Below are positions 27,129 through 35,923 of a stretch of 64,000 bases of DNA, in pieces. Numbering within the stretch: position 1 is the stretch's first letter; every line of letters begins with the position of its first letter. Below the pieces are notes generated by a model that ran no database searches, had not been told where the DNA came from, and worked only from the letters and a program-made list of their open reading frames with translations. The stretch covers positions 558,001 through 622,000 of the forward strand of contig NZ_BAABCP010000001.1 in NCBI RefSeq assembly GCF_039539005.1, read 5' to 3'. This stretch comes from Microbacterium soli (lineage in GTDB: Bacteria; Actinomycetota; Actinomycetes; Actinomycetales; Microbacteriaceae). The translations under genes were made by a program, and so were the position numbers.

Positions 27129-28307
27129 TCAGCGCCGACCCGCGGCCTCCTTCGAACCGTCCGTCCCGAAGGGCGTGCTTCCCAGCAGCGGCTGCGTTCC
27201 GACGGCGTCGCGCAAGCGCCACACGGTCTCGGTGAAATAGCTGTCGCCCACGATCACGGCGCTGTTCTCCCCGACCCCGTGGCCGTGGGGCACATCCAGT
27301 GCGGCACCGCGCAGGATGCCCAGTCCCCCATGGCCGACGACGTAGCCCGCTGCCAGCGCACCGGCCATGTCCGCGGTGTACCGACGCAGGCTGTCCGCGC
27401 GCTCCGGCGAGCTCCAGGCGGCCAGTTCCAGCAGACCGGCGTGCGCGAGGCTCGCCGCGAACGAGTCGCGGATCAGCGGCTCCCCCTCGGGCAGCGAGAA
27501 ATCCCAGACGGGAGACGGATCGTCCTGCACATGATCGATCCAGAAATCCGCCATGGCGTCCGCCCGCTCCCGGTGCGCGGCATCGCCGGTGAGCGCGTGC
27601 AGCATGGCGTAACCGTAGATGCCCCAGGCCAGGCCACGCGACCAGCATCCGTCCTCGGCGCGGCCCTGGTAGGTTCCCGTGCCCGCGACGGTGCCGTCCG
27701 ACGCGAACCGCAGCACCTGCGAGGTCGACCCGTCGGCGCGGATGAGCCGGTCCGCGATGACGGCGGCGGCGTCGCGCACGGCCTGGGCGAGCCGATCGTC
27801 TCCGGTCCGTGCGGCGTACCAGAAGGGGATGCAGAGATTGATCACATCGTCGATGGTCGTGAACGGGAAGCGCATGTCCTCCTGCTCGCCGAAGGACTTC
27901 ATGTATCCGATCCGGAGGAACCGCTGCGAGATCGTCGCGGCAGCCGCCTCCAGCATCGGCAGGAGCTCGGCGGCGCCGTGCGCGCGCAGCGGCACGAGAG
28001 CACCGCGGAAGAACATGTGCGATACGGAGGCGAAGCTGGTGATGTCGGTGCGGTTCTCCAGGCGCCGACTCCACCGCAGCGCCCGCTCCCGTGCAGAGGG
28101 GTCGTCGTCGTGCGCGACGAACCAGGTGATGGACGGCAGATCCCCCGCCATCCAGGACCCGTCATGAGGCATGATGCCGCGGTCGCCCCGATCCAGAGGG
28201 GCTGTCACCCATGCCTCGCCGTCTGTCCACAGCGGGAAGGCCGCCGAGTCCGCCATGACCCGGGTCTTCGCGACCACGCACTGCCATGCTTCATCCAAGA
28301 TCGTCAC
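27129..28307 (-). CDS. GH88-like unsaturated glycoside hydrolase
   Basis: A 392-residue (alpha/alpha)6-barrel protein of the unsaturated glucuronyl hydrolase family (GH88). Landmarks are DGSWMAGDLPSITWF near the N-terminus, DDVINLCIPFWYA, the GTYQGRAEDGCWSRGLAWG active-site segment, and RDSFAASLAHAGLLELA. Such enzymes hydrate the 4,5-double bond of unsaturated uronyl residues, so the sugar falls apart. There is no signal peptide, so it acts in the cytosol on imported material. The GTG start at 28307 overlaps the CoA-transferase stop (GTGA), making it the last gene of the ten-gene unit. No polysaccharide lyase is nearby, so the real substrate may be another unsaturated glycoside. Confidence 0.78.
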   Translation of the reverse strand: MTILDEAWQCVVAKTRVMADSAAFPLWTDGEAWVTAPLDRGDRGIMPHDGSWMAGDLPSITWFVAHDDDPSARERALRWSRRLENRTDITSFASVSHMFFRGALVPLRAHGAAELLPMLEAAAATISQRFLRIGYMKSFGEQEDMRFPFTTIDDVINLCIPFWYAARTGDDRLAQAVRDAAAVIADRLIRADGSTSQVLRFASDGTVAGTGTYQGRAEDGCWSRGLAWGIYGYAMLHALTGDAAHRERADAMADFWIDHVQDDPSPVWDFSLPEGEPLIRDSFAASLAHAGLLELAAWSSPERADSLRRYTADMAGALAAGYVVGHGGLGILRGAALDVPHGHGVGENSAVIVGDSYFTETVWRLRDAVGTQPLLGSTPFGTDGSKEAAGRR

Positions 28308-29476
28308 TTGTTCTGCTTTCTGATTCGGTGGGTGATGAGTTCCGTGTGCTCGCCCAGGCGGGGGGCCGGTCCGCTCGGCCCGACGCGGGATCGGGACATC
28401 CTGAAGGGCGTGTTCACGATGCGCAGCCCTCCGATCTCCGGATCGGGGACTTCCGGGAACGAGTTCCTGGAGCGGGCGGGTTCGCTGTCGGCGACGTCCC
28501 GCACGGCGCGCACCGGGCCGGTCGGGATGCCCGCGGACTCCAGCCTTCGCACGGCTTCGTCGCGACCGCCGACGCTCCGCGCCCACCGCTCGATGGCATC
28601 CTTCACCCGGTCCCGCTGCGCGAGCCGTCCGTCGTTCGTGGCGAGATCCGGCGCGCCGGCCGTCTCCGGTCCGAGCAGCGCCGCCAGCCGTGCCCACAGC
28701 CGATCCGTCCCTGCGGCGAGGACGAAGTACCCGTCGCCGGCGTTGTACACGCCGTAGGGCTCGACGGCACGGTGCTCCAGACCGTTGCGCGTCGGATCGA
28801 CCTGACCGCCCCCGACCTCCACCTCGAGGAAGGCCGTCTCGTGGAAGGGAAGCGCTGCATCGAACAGCGCGATGTCGAGGTGCTCACCGACACCGTCTCC
28901 GCGATCCCGCCGGTACAGCGAGGTGAGGATCGCCGCATAGGCGTGGATCCCGGCCGAGACGTCGGCGACGGAGATCCCGAGAGGCACGGGCGGTCCGTCG
29001 GAGAAGCCGGTCATGTCGATCGCCCCCGAGTACCCCTCGGCGACGATGCCCTGGCCGGGCCGGCCGGCGAAGACGCCGGTCGCTCCGAAGGCGGAGATCG
29101 ACGCCATGATCAGCCGCGGATTCTCTGCTGACAGGTCGCCGTAGCCCAAGCCCTTCGCCGTCAGTGATCCGGGGCGCATGTTCTCCACGAGCACGTCGGC
29201 GTCCCGCACGAGGTCGCGTACCAGGGCGACGCCGTCCGCGGTGCGCAGATCGGCGACGACGCTGAGCTTGCCCGCGTTCAGATTGATGAAGTAGCCGCTG
29301 CGGTCCCGTGAGATCACCGGTGGCAGCCCGCGCGAGGGGTCGCCCCCGGGCGGTTCGATCTTGACGACCTCCGCCCCCGCGTCGGCCAGCAGCCGAGTGC
29401 AATAGGGCCCCGCGAGGATCTGTGTCAGATCCACGACCCTCACGCCGGCCAGGGGCGCACGATCCCCGCCTGCCAT
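28304..29476 (-). CDS. CaiB/BaiF-type (class III) CoA-transferase
   Basis: A 390-residue family III CoA-transferase. It shows VRVVDLTQILAGPYCTRLLADAGAEVVK at the N-terminus (landmarks DLTQILAGP and GAEVVKIE), ENMRPGSLTAKGLGY, and the catalytic Asp in ISVADVSAGIHAYAAI. It moves CoA between carboxylic acids without ATP. The start at 29476 is preferred because gaggagg then sits 6 nt upstream; from the ATG at 29482 the spacing would be zero. It lies between the aldehyde dehydrogenase and GH88 genes. The substrate acid is unknown; a hydroxycinnamate or other enoic acid would make sense with the hydratase of the same unit. Confidence 0.88.
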   Translation of the reverse strand: MAGGDRAPLAGVRVVDLTQILAGPYCTRLLADAGAEVVKIEPPGGDPSRGLPPVISRDRSGYFINLNAGKLSVVADLRTADGVALVRDLVRDADVLVENMRPGSLTAKGLGYGDLSAENPRLIMASISAFGATGVFAGRPGQGIVAEGYSGAIDMTGFSDGPPVPLGISVADVSAGIHAYAAILTSLYRRDRGDGVGEHLDIALFDAALPFHETAFLEVEVGGGQVDPTRNGLEHRAVEPYGVYNAGDGYFVLAAGTDRLWARLAALLGPETAGAPDLATNDGRLAQRDRVKDAIERWARSVGGRDEAVRRLESAGIPTGPVRAVRDVADSEPARSRNSFPEVPDPEIGGLRIVNTPFRMSRSRVGPSGPAPRLGEHTELITHRIRKQNK

Positions 29477-29551
29477 TCGCATCCTCCTCGTCGATCCGGT
29501 GGCACGTTCCTGTGCCGCGTCCGCATGCAGCGGTCGGCTGCCTGCTGCTCT

Positions 29552-31051
29552 TCAGTCGCGCAGTCCGAACGTTCCGGAGCGATCGCCCGTCCGGATCTGC
29601 ACCGCCTTCAGCTGCGTGAACTCCTCGAACCCGGCGCGACCCATCTCCCGGCCGTGGCCCGACGCCTTGTATCCCCCGAAGGACAGCTGCGGCGACCCGT
29701 CGATCGTGGTGTTGACGTAGACGGTGCCGCTGCGCAGTCGGCGCATGACCGTGAGGGCCCTGCCGAGGTCGGAGGTCCAGATGGTGTTGGCGAGGCCGTA
29801 GGCGACTCCGTTGGCCAGCTGCACCGCCTCCTCGGCGGTGTCGAAGGTCGTGACGGTCAGGACCGGCCCGAAGATCTCCTTCTGAAAGGCATCCGTCTCC
29901 GGTGCGACATCGGCCAGCACCGTCGGCGAGAGGAAGAGTCCCCCGGCATGCGCCGGGTCCTCGAGACGCGTGCCACCGGTCAGCAGCACGGCGCCGTCCT
30001 CCCGAGCATGCTCCACCGCCTGCAGGACGTTCTCGAGATGACGTTCGTGGATCATCGCCCCGTAGTCGGCATCGATCTCGGCCCCGCCGACGCGCAGTCG
30101 CCGAGTGCGTTCGACCAGACGCCGATCGAACTCCTCGGCGATGGTGGACTGCACCAGCAGTCGGGCGCCCGCGACGCAGCATTCGCCCTGGTTGTGGGTG
30201 GCCCCGAAGACCACGCCCTCGACCGCCGCATCGAGATCGGCATCGGCGAAGACGATCTGCGAGGCCTTGCCGCCCAGTTCCAGCGACGTCTTCTTCAGGT
30301 TCGTCTTGGAGGCCTCCAGCACGCGCCTGCCCGTGGCGGTCGACCCGGTGAACGTGATCATGTCCACATCGAGATGCTCGGCCAGCGCCTGACCGGTCTC
30401 GCCCTCCCCGGTCACCACGTTGAACACCCCAACGGGCACGCCGGCATCGAGGGCGAGCTCGGCCAGTCGCAGCGCGGATCCCGATGTGAACTCGGAGGGC
30501 TTGACGACGACCGCGCATCCGGCCGCCAGCGCGAACGCGACCTTCTGGCAGAGGATCAGCAGGGGGAAGTTCCACGGCACGATGGCGCCGACCACGCCGA
30601 TCGGCTCGCGAACCAGGAGTCCGGTGAAGTCCGTGCCGAGGTTCGTGTGGATGTCGCCGTGATCCGTCGATGCGAGGCCGGCGGCGAACTCCATCAGGGC
30701 GATCGCGGTACCGGTGTCGTTCATCGCGACGCGCAGCGGTTTGCCGCCCTCGTCCGCGTCGAGTCGCGCCAGTTCCTCACGGTGCTCGGTCATCAGATTC
30801 GCGAGACGGGTGAGGATGCGCATCCGGCCCATGCCGTCCATGTCTGACCAGACCCCGGAGTCGAAGGCACGGCGCGCTGCGGCGACCGCGTCATCGACAT
30901 CGTCACGCGTCCCCCTGGCGTACCGGGCGATGAGGACCCCGGATGCGGGATTCCACCGCTCGAACGTCTCCGCCTCATCACCGGGCACGATGCGACCGTC
31001 GATGAGATGGCCTCGACGTACCGGAGTGCGGGTGTCGGATGTGTTCATCAT
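29552..31051 (-). CDS. NAD(P)-dependent aldehyde dehydrogenase
   Basis: A 499-residue aldehyde dehydrogenase superfamily enzyme. The oxyanion-hole Asn lies in VPWNFPLLILCQKVA, the NAD-binding segment is FTGSTATGRRV, the general base is in SLELGGKA, and the nucleophilic cysteine pair is in NQGECCVAGARL. It resembles betaine-aldehyde/phenylacetaldehyde-type dehydrogenases more than HpaE. It starts at ATGATG (31051) 5 nt after the enoyl-CoA hydratase stop. In the unit it would oxidise an aldehyde released by the hydratase or by sugar oxidation; the substrate is inferred. Confidence 0.88.
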   Translation of the reverse strand: MMNTSDTRTPVRRGHLIDGRIVPGDEAETFERWNPASGVLIARYARGTRDDVDDAVAAARRAFDSGVWSDMDGMGRMRILTRLANLMTEHREELARLDADEGGKPLRVAMNDTGTAIALMEFAAGLASTDHGDIHTNLGTDFTGLLVREPIGVVGAIVPWNFPLLILCQKVAFALAAGCAVVVKPSEFTSGSALRLAELALDAGVPVGVFNVVTGEGETGQALAEHLDVDMITFTGSTATGRRVLEASKTNLKKTSLELGGKASQIVFADADLDAAVEGVVFGATHNQGECCVAGARLLVQSTIAEEFDRRLVERTRRLRVGGAEIDADYGAMIHERHLENVLQAVEHAREDGAVLLTGGTRLEDPAHAGGLFLSPTVLADVAPETDAFQKEIFGPVLTVTTFDTAEEAVQLANGVAYGLANTIWTSDLGRALTVMRRLRSGTVYVNTTIDGSPQLSFGGYKASGHGREMGRAGFEEFTQLKAVQIRTGDRSGTFGLRD

Positions 31052-31056
31052 GCTGT

Positions 31057-31869
31057 TCAGCCCTTCTGCCGGGTGGATGCGTCCGGCCTGTGCCGCGCGA
31101 GGAAGGAGCGGACGGCCTCCCGCTGCGGACCGCTGCCGCAGCAGGCCTGCACGCCCAGCCGCTCGGCGCGCTGCCCGGCATCGGCTCCGGCGGACTGCCC
31201 GATGCGGACCGCCTGCTTGATCGCCGAGACGGCCCGCGGTGATCGCGTGGCCAGCAGCCGGGCGAGTTCTTCTGCGCGTCCGATCAGCGCACCTTCGGGG
31301 ACGACCTCCGTGATCAGCCCGTAGTCCAATGCGGTCGCGGCGTCGATCGGCAGCCCGGTGAGCATCATCGCCATGGCCCGGCCCATGCCGATCGTGCGCG
31401 GCAGCCGCTGAGTGCCTCCCCAGCCCGGCGTGTTGGCGAGGGTGATCTCCGGCTGGCCGAAGCGCGCGCCCTCTGAGGCGATGCGCAGGTCGCAGGCGAG
31501 TGCGAGCTCCAGGCCGCCGCCGAGAGCGGCGCCGTTGATCGCCGCGATCACCGGCACGGGCAGATCCGCCAGCTGATCGAAGACGAACTGACCCGCGGCG
31601 GCGAATTCGTACGCCGCCGGGCCCTCCAGGTTCTCGAGTTCGGCCACATCCGCCCCCGCGCTGAACGTGCGTCCTGCGCCCGTGACGATCACACAGCGCA
31701 CGGAATCGTCGCTGTGCGCGGCGGAGACGGCGGCGTTCAGGTCGCGGAACACCGCCGCGCTGAGCGCATTGGCCTTGTGCGGACGGTTGACGGTCAATGT
31801 CAGGATGCCATCCTCGGCATCGGCGTCGACGAGTGCGCTCGTCGGGCCCGTGGTCGGATTCCAGCTCAT
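31057..31869 (-). CDS. Enoyl-CoA hydratase/aldolase-type crotonase
   Basis: A 270-residue crotonase. Both hydratase glutamates are present (GGGLELALACDL and FGQPEITLANTPG), so a real hydration step is expected, in contrast to the PaaG-like protein at 7857. The oxyanion loop is SAGADVAELEN. The start ATG overlaps the upstream small-subunit stop (ATGA). Co-operonic CoA-transferase and aldehyde dehydrogenase make a ferulate-like side-chain cleavage (hydration plus retro-aldol to an aryl aldehyde and acetyl-CoA) or a beta-oxidation step plausible. Sequence alone does not decide between them. Confidence 0.87.
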   Translation of the reverse strand: MSWNPTTGPTSALVDADAEDGILTLTVNRPHKANALSAAVFRDLNAAVSAAHSDDSVRCVIVTGAGRTFSAGADVAELENLEGPAAYEFAAAGQFVFDQLADLPVPVIAAINGAALGGGLELALACDLRIASEGARFGQPEITLANTPGWGGTQRLPRTIGMGRAMAMMLTGLPIDAATALDYGLITEVVPEGALIGRAEELARLLATRSPRAVSAIKQAVRIGQSAGADAGQRAERLGVQACCGSGPQREAVRSFLARHRPDASTRQKG

Positions 31870-32351
31870 CGTGTCGTCCTTCCCCGGGAGGGCTCGTCCT
31901 GTCCGGAGTCGGCGACGGAGGAAGACGCGGCCCCGATCGGACGGTAGCGAGGCCCGGCCGAGATCACGGCGTCCAGCAGGTCGGCGTAGTCGGGAGCGAC
32001 CTGGGCGGACAGCGGATGCGGGGTCGCGCCGTCATAGCCCAGTTGCGCCGTGACGGCCGGGTTGAGGAAGTATGCGCCACGGATGAGCAGATAGAGTCGG
32101 TCGAAGCGCGCGGGTGCGGTCCGCTCCCAGTCCGCGAGCACCGTCCCGGCCGGGGTGCCGTCGGCGACCGCCTCCGCCGCCGCCTCCAGCACCGGAGCCA
32201 GATCCGGGCGAAGGCCGATCGCCCGGTCCAGGAAGACGCCGGGAACCCCCGCCTGGGACGCGGCGAGCGCCCCGTCCGCCGCCGGGATCATGGCGTCGGC
32301 GATCCGCGCGATCCGCGCATCGCGCTCGGCGGCCGACCGCTCGTCACTCAT
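31866..32351 (-). CDS. Small subunit of the GMC dehydrogenase (gluconate 2-dehydrogenase subunit 3-like)
   Basis: A 161-residue helical protein with RIARIADAMIPAADGALAAS at the start, the pattern of the small partner subunits of sugar dehydrogenases of the GMC type, and a mid-protein FDRLYLLIRGAYFLNPAV segment. Many such subunits carry a Tat signal; this one has none, so the complex should be cytosolic. It overlaps the GMC gene end by 8 nt and the hydratase start by 4 nt. The partner role is inferred from position and helical pattern. The last 30 residues are low complexity. Confidence 0.65.
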   Translation of the reverse strand: MSDERSAAERDARIARIADAMIPAADGALAASQAGVPGVFLDRAIGLRPDLAPVLEAAAEAVADGTPAGTVLADWERTAPARFDRLYLLIRGAYFLNPAVTAQLGYDGATPHPLSAQVAPDYADLLDAVISAGPRYRPIGAASSSVADSGQDEPSRGRTTR

Positions 32352-33999
32352 CGCGCGCCCCCTTCGTCATGCGGGCCGCGAGGTGGTCCGCGCATCGCAG
32401 CGCGAGGGCGGCGATCGTGGCCGTGGGGTTCATTCCGGATGAGGTGGGCCAGATGCTTCCGTCGAAGATGTGAAGTCCCCGTACGTCATGCGCCTGTCCC
32501 CAGGGGTCGACGACGGACCGACGGGCGTCGGTGCCCATCACCGCCGTGCCCAGCAGGTGCCACCCGCTCTCCCTGATCTGCGGCGCGATGATGATCTCCG
32601 TGGCCCCCGCCGCGCGCAGCGCCTCCGACATCCTCTCGTTGTGCCAGTCGAGCATCCTGTGCGAGTTCTCGCTGGTACGGTAGACGAGTCTCGCGGCGGG
32701 CAGGCCGTCGTCGTCCGTGGCGTTCGGGTCCAGCTCCACCCGATTGGACTCCTCCGGCAGGTCCTCCCCGCAGCTGACCCAGAGCATCGAGCGGCCGAGT
32801 CGTCGTCGCAGCTGCCGATGGAAATCCTCACCCCAGATCGACGTCATGGTCCACGGATATGCGCCGGTGACCCGTTGCGGTCCGCCCGTGGGCTGCAGGC
32901 CCCACTTCGCCCCGCGGATGAACCCGCGGCTCGGGTCGGACTCGTAGAACTCCAACGAGTACAGGCACTGGCCCCATGAGCCGCGCTCCGTGCCGAGGTC
33001 CTCGTCGAAGAGGCCGATCACGGCACTGGCCGGGTGCATCATCAGGCGTCTTCCGACCAGTCCCGATGAGTTCGCCAGACCGTCCGGATGCTCTGCAGAA
33101 GCCGACATCAGCAGGAGCCGCGGTGTGCCGACTCCGTTGGCGCAGAGGATGACGGCGCGAGCGGGCTGCGCATGGAGCGCCCCGTCTCGAGCGATGTACT
33201 CGACGCCGGATGCGGCGCCGTCCCCATCCGTCATCACTCGGGTCGCACGGGCCCGGGTGCGCAGCTGCACGCCGGCGGCGACGAGATCCGGCCAGTGCGT
33301 GACATCGACCGTGCATTTGGAATTGTCCGCACTGCCCCACATGCAGTCGCCGCGCTGCACGGAGGGGGACAGGTGCCGGTACGGACGTGTGGCGATGGCG
33401 TTGGTCCCCGGCCACCAGTGCCAGCCGAGGCCGTTCATGGCCTCGGCGACCTTGCGTCCGCCCGGCCCCAGGGGCACGGGGGGCATCGGATATCCCCGCG
33501 CATCCGGATACGCGGGGTCGCCGTCCAGACCGGAGATGCCGAAATCCGCCTCGACCTGCTCGTAGAAGGGCACCAGATCCTCGTAGGTCATCGGCCAGTC
33601 GTCCCCGACTCCGTCGAGGCTGCGGACACGGAAATCGGACGGGGCGTTGCGCATCCACTGGGAGGCGTACACGACGGCGCTCCCGCCCACGCCGTTCCAC
33701 ATCAGCGCGGCGACGTCGGAGTCCGCATCATCGATCGGATAGTCGGCGGCACTGCGCCTGAGGTTCGGATTCCACTGCCAGTCCTTGTCCTGACGCAGTT
33801 CGAAGTCGTCGTGGCCGCCGCGGGAGTTGCTCCGATCGGGCCAATCCCCGCGCTCGAGCACACAGGCGCGCAATCCCGCCTCGTGCAGGCGCTTCGCGGT
33901 CACCGCCCCCGAGGGCCCTGCACCGACGATGCAGACGTCGACGGGCGGATCGACCGTCACCGGACGAGTCGCTGCGGTGGGGTGCGACATCGATGTCAT
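32344..33999 (-). CDS. GMC-family FAD-dependent sugar/alcohol oxidoreductase
   Basis: A 551-residue GMC flavoprotein. The FAD Rossmann motif is VCIVGAGPSGAVTAKRL near residue 22, the second GMC signature is MWNGVGGSAVVYASQW, and the catalytic His lies in ESGWHLLGTAVMG with Asn in SSGMNPTATIAAL. There is no signal peptide. Relatives with a small subunit oxidise sugars, for example glycosides at C3. In this unit it would act on the imported glycoside. The start at 33999 overlaps the permease stop as ATGA. A second ATG at 33990 has better ribosome-site spacing (gaaggg, 9 nt) and is a real alternative. Confidence 0.88.
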   Translation of the reverse strand: MTSMSHPTAATRPVTVDPPVDVCIVGAGPSGAVTAKRLHEAGLRACVLERGDWPDRSNSRGGHDDFELRQDKDWQWNPNLRRSAADYPIDDADSDVAALMWNGVGGSAVVYASQWMRNAPSDFRVRSLDGVGDDWPMTYEDLVPFYEQVEADFGISGLDGDPAYPDARGYPMPPVPLGPGGRKVAEAMNGLGWHWWPGTNAIATRPYRHLSPSVQRGDCMWGSADNSKCTVDVTHWPDLVAAGVQLRTRARATRVMTDGDGAASGVEYIARDGALHAQPARAVILCANGVGTPRLLLMSASAEHPDGLANSSGLVGRRLMMHPASAVIGLFDEDLGTERGSWGQCLYSLEFYESDPSRGFIRGAKWGLQPTGGPQRVTGAYPWTMTSIWGEDFHRQLRRRLGRSMLWVSCGEDLPEESNRVELDPNATDDDGLPAARLVYRTSENSHRMLDWHNERMSEALRAAGATEIIIAPQIRESGWHLLGTAVMGTDARRSVVDPWGQAHDVRGLHIFDGSIWPTSSGMNPTATIAALALRCADHLAARMTKGARDE

Positions 34000-34937
34000 C
34001 CCTTCGTGGATCCGAGAGTCAGTCCTGCCACGAACTGCTTCTGCAGCAGGATGAAGATGACGAGTGTGGGCAGCGCCGCCAGCAGTGCGGCGGCCGCGAT
34101 CATGTTCTGGTTCGCGACGAACTCGCCCTTCAGGTCCGTGAGCGCGGAGGTGATGGGGCGCAGTCTGCCCGTGGAGATCAGGCTGATGGCCCAGAAGAAG
34201 TCGTTGTAGATCCAGGTGGTCAGCAGCGTCGCCAGTGCGGCGAGTGCGGGTCGGATGGTCGGGAGTGTGAGGCTCCAGTAGCGCGTCCACAGTGAGGCGC
34301 CGTCGACGATCGCGGCCTCGTACATCTCCTGGGGCACCGTCTTCATGTAGTTGCTGAGCACGAACACGCAGAAGCCCATCTGGAAGATCACGTTGATGAC
34401 GATCAGGCCGAAGATCGAGTTGTACATGTACCCGCTGGGGCTGAGGAACGCCGGCAGCGGGATCATCAGATACAGCCGATACAGCGGTGTGATGATCACC
34501 TGCTGAGGGAGCAGGTTCCCCGCCGTGAAGAGGATCAGCAGCGCCAGATTGAGCTTTGAGCTGCGCCTGCTCACCACGAAGGCGATGGCCGATGCGAAGA
34601 AGAGCGTCACGACCACTGCCGGGGCGGTGATGACGAACGAGTTCCAGAAGTAGCCCAGGATGTTCGACTGCCGCCAGGCCTCGATGAAGTTCGTCAGGGT
34701 GAGGCTGTGCGCGATGGAGACATAGCCGTACTTGTTCGTCTCCTCGATCGGGCGCAGACCGACGTAGAGCGCGAAGACGACGGGAAGCAGCCAGATCAGC
34801 GCGACGCTCAGCATGAACAGCTCGGCGACGATCTGCCAAGGACGCCGGCGTCGCCGACGTCGTGGTCGCTGCTCCGCCCGGACGTCGTTCGAGGGCCGGG
34901 CGGCGTGGCGAGGGGCGTGCAGGGTCGGCGTCGTCAT
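33996..34937 (-). CDS. Sugar ABC importer permease, MalG type
   Basis: A 313-residue inner-membrane protein with six helices. The EAA loop that contacts the ATPase reads EMYEAAIVDGASLWTRYWSL. The N-terminus has an unusually basic run (eight Arg in PRRRRRRRPWQ), giving a positive-inside anchor. It overlaps both the partner permease (ATGA) and the GMC gene (ATGA), so transport and oxidation are translationally linked. No ATPase gene is present in the unit. CUT1-family assignment is firm; the sugar is unknown. Confidence 0.9.
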   Translation of the reverse strand: MTTPTLHAPRHAARPSNDVRAEQRPRRRRRRRPWQIVAELFMLSVALIWLLPVVFALYVGLRPIEETNKYGYVSIAHSLTLTNFIEAWRQSNILGYFWNSFVITAPAVVVTLFFASAIAFVVSRRSSKLNLALLILFTAGNLLPQQVIITPLYRLYLMIPLPAFLSPSGYMYNSIFGLIVINVIFQMGFCVFVLSNYMKTVPQEMYEAAIVDGASLWTRYWSLTLPTIRPALAALATLLTTWIYNDFFWAISLISTGRLRPITSALTDLKGEFVANQNMIAAAALLAALPTLVIFILLQKQFVAGLTLGSTKG

Positions 34938-35917
34938 CGCTGTCCCGCTCTCTCGGTCCGGAAGGTCTGCCAGAGGAAGATCGTGATCGGCACCAGGGAG
35001 ATGACCAGGAGGACGACTCCCATCGCCGATCCGAAGCCGATCCTCTTGATCTCCCCGACGATGTTGTTGGTGATGAGCACGGACAGCAGTTCCAGCCCGT
35101 TGTGACCGCGGTTGGTGATGTAGACCAGATCGAAGGCGCGGAGGGATTCGATCACGGTGACGATGAGCACGACGATGTTGATCGGGCGCATCGTGGGGAA
35201 GGTCACATGCCAGAACCGCTGCCACGAGTTCACGCCGTCCAGGGATGCCGCCTCTTTCAGGGCGGGGTCGACGGACTTCAGCCCGGCCAGGTACAGCACC
35301 ATCACATAGCCCGCCTGCCGCCAGCTGGCCTCGATCAGGACCGCCCAGAGGTTGATCTTCGGATTCCCGAGCCAGTCGATCAGGTCGCTGTCCGAGGAAC
35401 GGTCCAGCACGGCATTGACCAGTCCGTAGTTCGACGAGTACATGAATTCCCAGATGATGCCGATGAGCGCCAGCGACAGCAGCACCGGCAGGAACAGGGC
35501 GCTCTGATAGAAGCGACTGCCGCGCACGCCGCTGTCGATGATGAGGGCGAAGAACATCCCGAGCGGCGTCGCGATTCCCATGAAGACGACCAGCCAGATG
35601 AGGTTGTGCCAGACCGCCGGCCAGAACTCCGGGTAGACGGTGGCCGCCTGAACGTAGTTCTGCACTCCGTGGAGACAGCCGTTGCTCAGTCCCGCAGTCA
35701 TCGAGGTGCCCTGGCAGGGGGCCGCCTGCAGCGGTCCGATGCCGTTCCACTTGGTGAAGGACAGCAGGACCGATGCCAGGGCGGGCCCCCAGATGAAGAG
35801 GAACAGGGCGAGCGTCGGAACACCGACGAGTGCTCCGGCCACCCACTTGTCCGTCCGCGTCAGGCGTGACAGCCGATGTCGGCGATGCCTCTTCCCGATC
35901 TGCAGAGTCGACATCAT
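34934..35917 (-). CDS. Sugar ABC importer permease, MalF type
   Basis: A 327-residue permease with an EAA loop (KEAASLDGVNSWQRFWHVTFP, landmark EAASLDG) and six or more helices. A periplasmic-side insertion between helices 1 and 2 carries two cysteines (APCQGTSM and NGCLHG), unusual for this family and possibly disulfide-linked. It starts with ATGATG 6 nt after the binding-protein stop. With the partner permease and Tat lipoprotein it forms a CUT1 importer. Confidence 0.9.
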   Translation of the reverse strand: MMSTLQIGKRHRRHRLSRLTRTDKWVAGALVGVPTLALFLFIWGPALASVLLSFTKWNGIGPLQAAPCQGTSMTAGLSNGCLHGVQNYVQAATVYPEFWPAVWHNLIWLVVFMGIATPLGMFFALIIDSGVRGSRFYQSALFLPVLLSLALIGIIWEFMYSSNYGLVNAVLDRSSDSDLIDWLGNPKINLWAVLIEASWRQAGYVMVLYLAGLKSVDPALKEAASLDGVNSWQRFWHVTFPTMRPINIVVLIVTVIESLRAFDLVYITNRGHNGLELLSVLITNNIVGEIKRIGFGSAMGVVLLVISLVPITIFLWQTFRTERAGQR

Positions 35918-35923
35918 GACGGA

